Shown here one piece after another: positions 61,020 through 64,000 of a stretch of 64,000 nt of DNA. The notes below the pieces were generated by a model, which saw only the letters and a list, made by a program, of their open reading frames with translations, did no database searches and had not been told where the DNA came from. The stretch spans positions 52,452,001 through 52,516,000 of the forward strand of contig CM060731.1 in the NCBI GenBank assembly GCA_030704615.1. The letters run 5' to 3'. This stretch comes from Takakia lepidozioides. Its lineage: Eukaryota > Streptophyta > Takakiopsida > Takakiales > Takakiaceae. Made by a program: the position numbers and the translations under genes. Numbering within the stretch: position 1 is the stretch's first letter; every line of letters starts with the position of its first letter.

Positions 61020-62109
61020 CGCAATTCACTTGATCACCCCCTAAAAGTGCGCAATTCAATTGAATTAACCCTAATTTGCAATTCAATTGAATTGTCGGCA
61101 CACGATTCAATTGAATTGCGAATTGGCAATTCAATTGAATTGTAATCTATAATTTTTAACTTATTTCTGTATATAATATATATATGTATATTTTAAATTA
61201 TACATATATACATACACAGGTATAAGCTAAAAATACATGTTGCCCGTCTATTCTTGCTGTCCGTCTGTCAATCCTTTGCCCGTGGTAAGGCTTGAGCCCA
61301 AGATAAGCTTAAGGAGAGCGAGAGAGGGAGAGAGAGGAAGTCACGAAGCGCTTGTAAAAGCGGGATTGTCTCTCTTTGTGGATGTTGGTGCCAATATATG
61401 GCTATATACATATACCAAACATGATACCAATGTAAGAGTATCAACAGTTTGATATATTAAACTTATATAGAACACACATCCCAACTTCAACCCGATACCT
61501 TTGTAAGGGTATCGAAATTTTTGATAATTCTCAAGATGAACATATTTTTTGTTTTCTTTGTCCTGGGCCAGATACTAGTGTTAGGGGACTACATGGTGAT
61601 GTAGGGGAAGCCTTTCATCAATTGTCAGGTTTGATTTTGTCTGTTTTCTCCGGAGCCAGCCATATCTCTTTTGCCAGTGAATCGTAGGAAGCTGCTGATC
61701 TGTCTCCGAGGCTGAGGGTGGCTTCACAACTCCACAATTTCCTCAAGGGCACAAGAAAGAGGGCAAGCAAGAATAGACGGGCAACATGTATTTTTAGCTT
61801 ATACTCTTATATGTGTATAAATATAATTTGAATATATACATGTACATATATATTATATATTATATACAAAAATAAGTTAAAAATTATAGATTACAATTCA
61901 ATTGAATTGCCAACTAGAGATTCAATTGAATTGCGAGTTGACAATTCAATTGAATTGTTGACTGCAATTCAATTGAATTGCCAATTCGCAATTCAATTGA
62001 ATCGTGTGCCGACAATTCAATTCAATTGCAAATTAGGGTTAATTCAATTGAATTGCCCTTGCAATTCAATTCAATTGCGCACCTTTAGGGGGTGATCAAG
62101 TGAATTGCG
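61020..62109. mobile_element. 1.09-kb fold-back element with palindrome arrays
   Basis: The ends are reverse complements: left CGCAATTCACTTGATCACCC (61020) and right GGGTGATCAAGTGAATTGCG (ending 62109). The arms continue to about 61258 and 61766, through CATGTTGCCCGTCTATTC. The arms carry the self-complementary 16-mer CAATTCAATTGAATTG or a close variant, four times on the left and eight on the right, then an AT-rich block. The ~500-bp centre holds no recognised gene. No target-site duplication is evident. Non-autonomous fold-back or MITE-like DNA transposon; family not recognised. Confidence 0.85.
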
Positions 62110-62379
62110 ATGCATTTCACATCAAGGCCTTTTTGGAATTCCCTACTTGTCCGCTTGAAGTCGGTTTGCAAGATGGTGGAATTCCCTCCCATCTACTACC
62201 AGTTTCCAACTAACTCTGTCAGCCCCTCCCTCTTCACGAATGATCATACCTCAGACCCTGATTCCGTACAGAGGTTTCGTGGGATTCCTCGACAGATTCA
62301 AGAAATACCAAGACCCACTGCTCACATAGCTCACATCAACAGAGCTCAAGTCGATTCCATTCTGAGGCACATGACTTAA
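62110..62379 (+). CDS. Hypothetical 89-aa ORF
   Basis: Starts immediately outside the fold-back element (MHFTSRPFWNS, VEFPPIYYQFPTNS). No known domain; overlaps the PPR scrap in another frame at its end. Probably chance or remnant. Confidence 0.15.
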   Translation: MHFTSRPFWNSLLVRLKSVCKMVEFPPIYYQFPTNSVSPSLFTNDHTSDPDSVQRFRGIPRQIQEIPRPTAHIAHINRAQVDSILRHMT

Positions 62380-62456
62380 TTAACAAAATGCCAATCAAAC
62401 CAGATGCTTTGGTGTGGCGAGCCTTGCTTGGTGCCTGCAGAACTTCATGTGCATAG
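62370..62456 (+). pseudogene. PPR C-terminal scrap, plus strand
   Basis: HDLINKMPIKPDALVWRALL then GACRTSCA and a stop: the L2/S2 motif near the C-terminus of PLS-class PPR proteins. Only about 28 residues remain. Confidence 0.75.
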
Positions 62457-63060
62457 CCATATTGGGATCCGAAAACATTTGCGCTTGCATCTTCTGACCT
62501 TGGGCTTTGGGAACATGAAACAACCCATTTTGCTCACTGTTGTAGTACCGTTTGCGCATGTGGAATGATTTTGCAGGGATGAGGTTGGCCTCTGGCCCTC
62601 AGCACCACATGACCTTTTTTCAGCGCTTTCAGGTCGGGGTTCTGGTTGGAACCTATGAGCTTGGCAACCAAATGGCGAAGCACTCCTATCAGCACCATCA
62701 CCAGCGACAGCGTCACCAGAACTCAATCCCGGATTTGGGTGTCCAGCACCAAATCGTTCGCCATCTCTCTTTTTCTCTCTCTTCCTCTCTCCCCACCCAG
62801 CCTCCGACCTTCCGTCACCCACCACACTCCAAATTGAGAATGACCGCAGCACTAGCGCCCAGAGGTACTTCACGCATACACCCCAAATCCATTCCCTACT
62901 AGAGGGGGAAGAAGAACTTAGAGGGAGGGCCCAGCTTAGGACGGAAGGAATGGATATCAGGAAAGTTGAAGCATTACTGTGATGAAAAGAGAGGAGTGCT
63001 TTATGTACAATTTCTGTAGGGAGCATGGCCTCTGGACTACCTAAAGGAGGAAAGGGTGGT

Positions 63061-63134
63061 CCTACTCGGCCAAGAAGATCCACCATGCAGCCAAAATGTT
63101 CAACTGTAGGAGTAAGGCCATAATCTCGCTGCAT
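63061..63134 (-). pseudogene. PPR C-terminal scrap, minus strand
   Basis: MQRDYGLTPTVEHFGCMVDL then LGRVG. In intact genes this segment comes directly before the one at 62370-62456 on the same strand. Here it is reversed and about 600 bp away. The rest of the long minus-strand frame is not PPR-like. Confidence 0.7.
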
Positions 63135-63474
63135 GGAATCAGAAAGATTGCACGTTGCCGAGGGACACCCGCGACGGAGTGGTCCAAGGAAAGAAAAATC
63201 ACTCGGTAAGTTAACGTCTAGCTAACATGTGACAGTAACCAGCTGGGACGTGCTTTGCGGTCCAACCGCCAGTCACGCCAGGAATGCAAAATGAAATGAT
63301 GTACAACAGGGAGGTGGTGATGACGTGCTAATCGGGATTTTTTTTCCTGTACTCTTGCAGCCATAGACCCAGCTCTGCGAAGCCAGATGGTAGCGAGAGG
63401 AAATTACAAGCCTACCTAGCTCCTTTGTCAAGTACATCCTCGTGAAGATCATACGTTACGGGGGTACTTTTCTG

Positions 63475-63558
63475 CTGGCCAAGCAATGATCACAGAACAG
63501 CTCTGGCAGAACTTCATCGCAGATGGTTCACAATGGTGGGACAACAGATCTGATAAGG
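63475..63558 (+). CDS. Exon of an OSB-type organellar ssDNA-binding protein
   Basis: Frame reads QAMITEQLWQNFIADGSQWW then DNRSDK, ending exactly at a GTGAGG donor (63559). This is the first half of the PDF motif of plant OSB proteins (LWxxFFxxPxxWWDNRxxK...PDFKH), which bind single-stranded DNA in mitochondria or plastids and suppress illegitimate recombination. The second half of the motif should be in the next exon; I did not find it before the window ends. A possible upstream exon ends at a GTAAGT near 63206. Gene is incomplete here, and could be a fragment. Confidence 0.55.
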
Positions 63559-63559
63559 T

Positions 63560-64000
63560 GAGGCTATCTACACTGTCACCCAATGGATTTAATGTCTCAG
63601 ATGAAAATAATTCAGTGGTTTCAGTTCCCTAGATCATTCACAACCATGGAGACCTGCGGTAGTGCTTCTTATTGTGACTAAACTACAGTACGATGGAAGT
63701 TGTTTACAGTTATGGCCTGTTGATTGATTTCCTGCTGCTGGTGATCCAGTCTATGTGCGCCTGTAGTTCGACCTATGACATAGTTGTGCCTTCCACAGAG
63801 AAATTCAAGATCACCGGACTTCAGACATAAGCACACAAAAACAGTCCTTTGGATTGCTAGTCCGTTCAATCCCCCTTGTGTGAAAGCAAAGCTAGCCAAG
63901 GACGTATGTCAACAATTTGGAGATGGTTCTAATATGGACTCGCACCAAGGAGCCCCTTGCCGAGAATACAGCAGGTATTGTTGTGTTGCTGACATCAATA
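63560..64000. other. Right end, no further gene resolved
   Basis: Contains the presumed intron downstream of the OSB-like exon. No PDFKH-like continuation was seen. Confidence 0.3.

Noticed and set aside
62445-63134. 229-codon minus-strand frame
   Set aside because: Only the first ~25 codons are PPR-like; the remainder is low-complexity, basic and without domain, so it is not one gene.

Overview
The window looks like nuclear DNA of a land plant. The genes are split by many GT-AG introns. They include pentatricopeptide-repeat (PPR) fragments, a plant-type receptor-like cytoplasmic kinase, a GH28 polygalacturonase, an HRQ1-type helicase and an organellar ssDNA-binding (OSB) PDF motif, and a satellite carries the plant telomere-like motif CCCTAAA. 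A seed-free plant (moss or similar) is my best guess, but the sequence alone does not prove it. All exon structures were read by eye.

Layout. 1-600: decayed PPR gene. About 1.47-19.56 kb: a large mobile element of about 18 kb, bounded by long, internally repetitive inverted repeats. On the minus strand it carries a multi-exon gene with a ParB-like GGQH motif and a Ser-Pro-rich tail, followed by three FCP1/HAD-phosphatase-like modules with degenerate catalytic motifs. On the plus strand it carries a DUF7869-type (RNase H/transposase-like) gene. About fifteen copies of a 24-bp palindrome (arm AACCTCCACTG) are scattered through its apparently non-coding parts and were not seen elsewhere in the window. 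Its right arm holds a ~211-bp satellite rich in CCCTAAA. Six reading frames are interrupted in frame by TAG or TGA, never TAA, as expected from C-to-T decay.

19.6-21.1 kb: repeats, including a 77-bp triplicate. 22.4-25.3 kb: PTI1-like kinase (+). 26-29.4 kb: GH28 polygalacturonase (-). 31.3-35.5 kb: ZCCHC8/PSP zinc-knuckle protein (-). 37.5-37.7 kb: minisatellite. 38.8-41.5 kb: ataxin-10 homologue (-). 42-58.15 kb: HRQ1-type RecQ-like helicase (+), whose introns hold several copies of one LINE. 61.0-62.1 kb: a 1.09-kb fold-back element built from CAATTCAATTGAATTG palindromes. 62.4-63.1 kb: PPR scraps in opposite orientations. 63.5 kb: an OSB exon.

The host genes are ordinary housekeeping, signalling and cell-wall genes with no visible shared pathway. 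The most unusual object is the large element, with its dispersed palindromes and its combination of FCP1-like, ParB-like and transposase-like genes.
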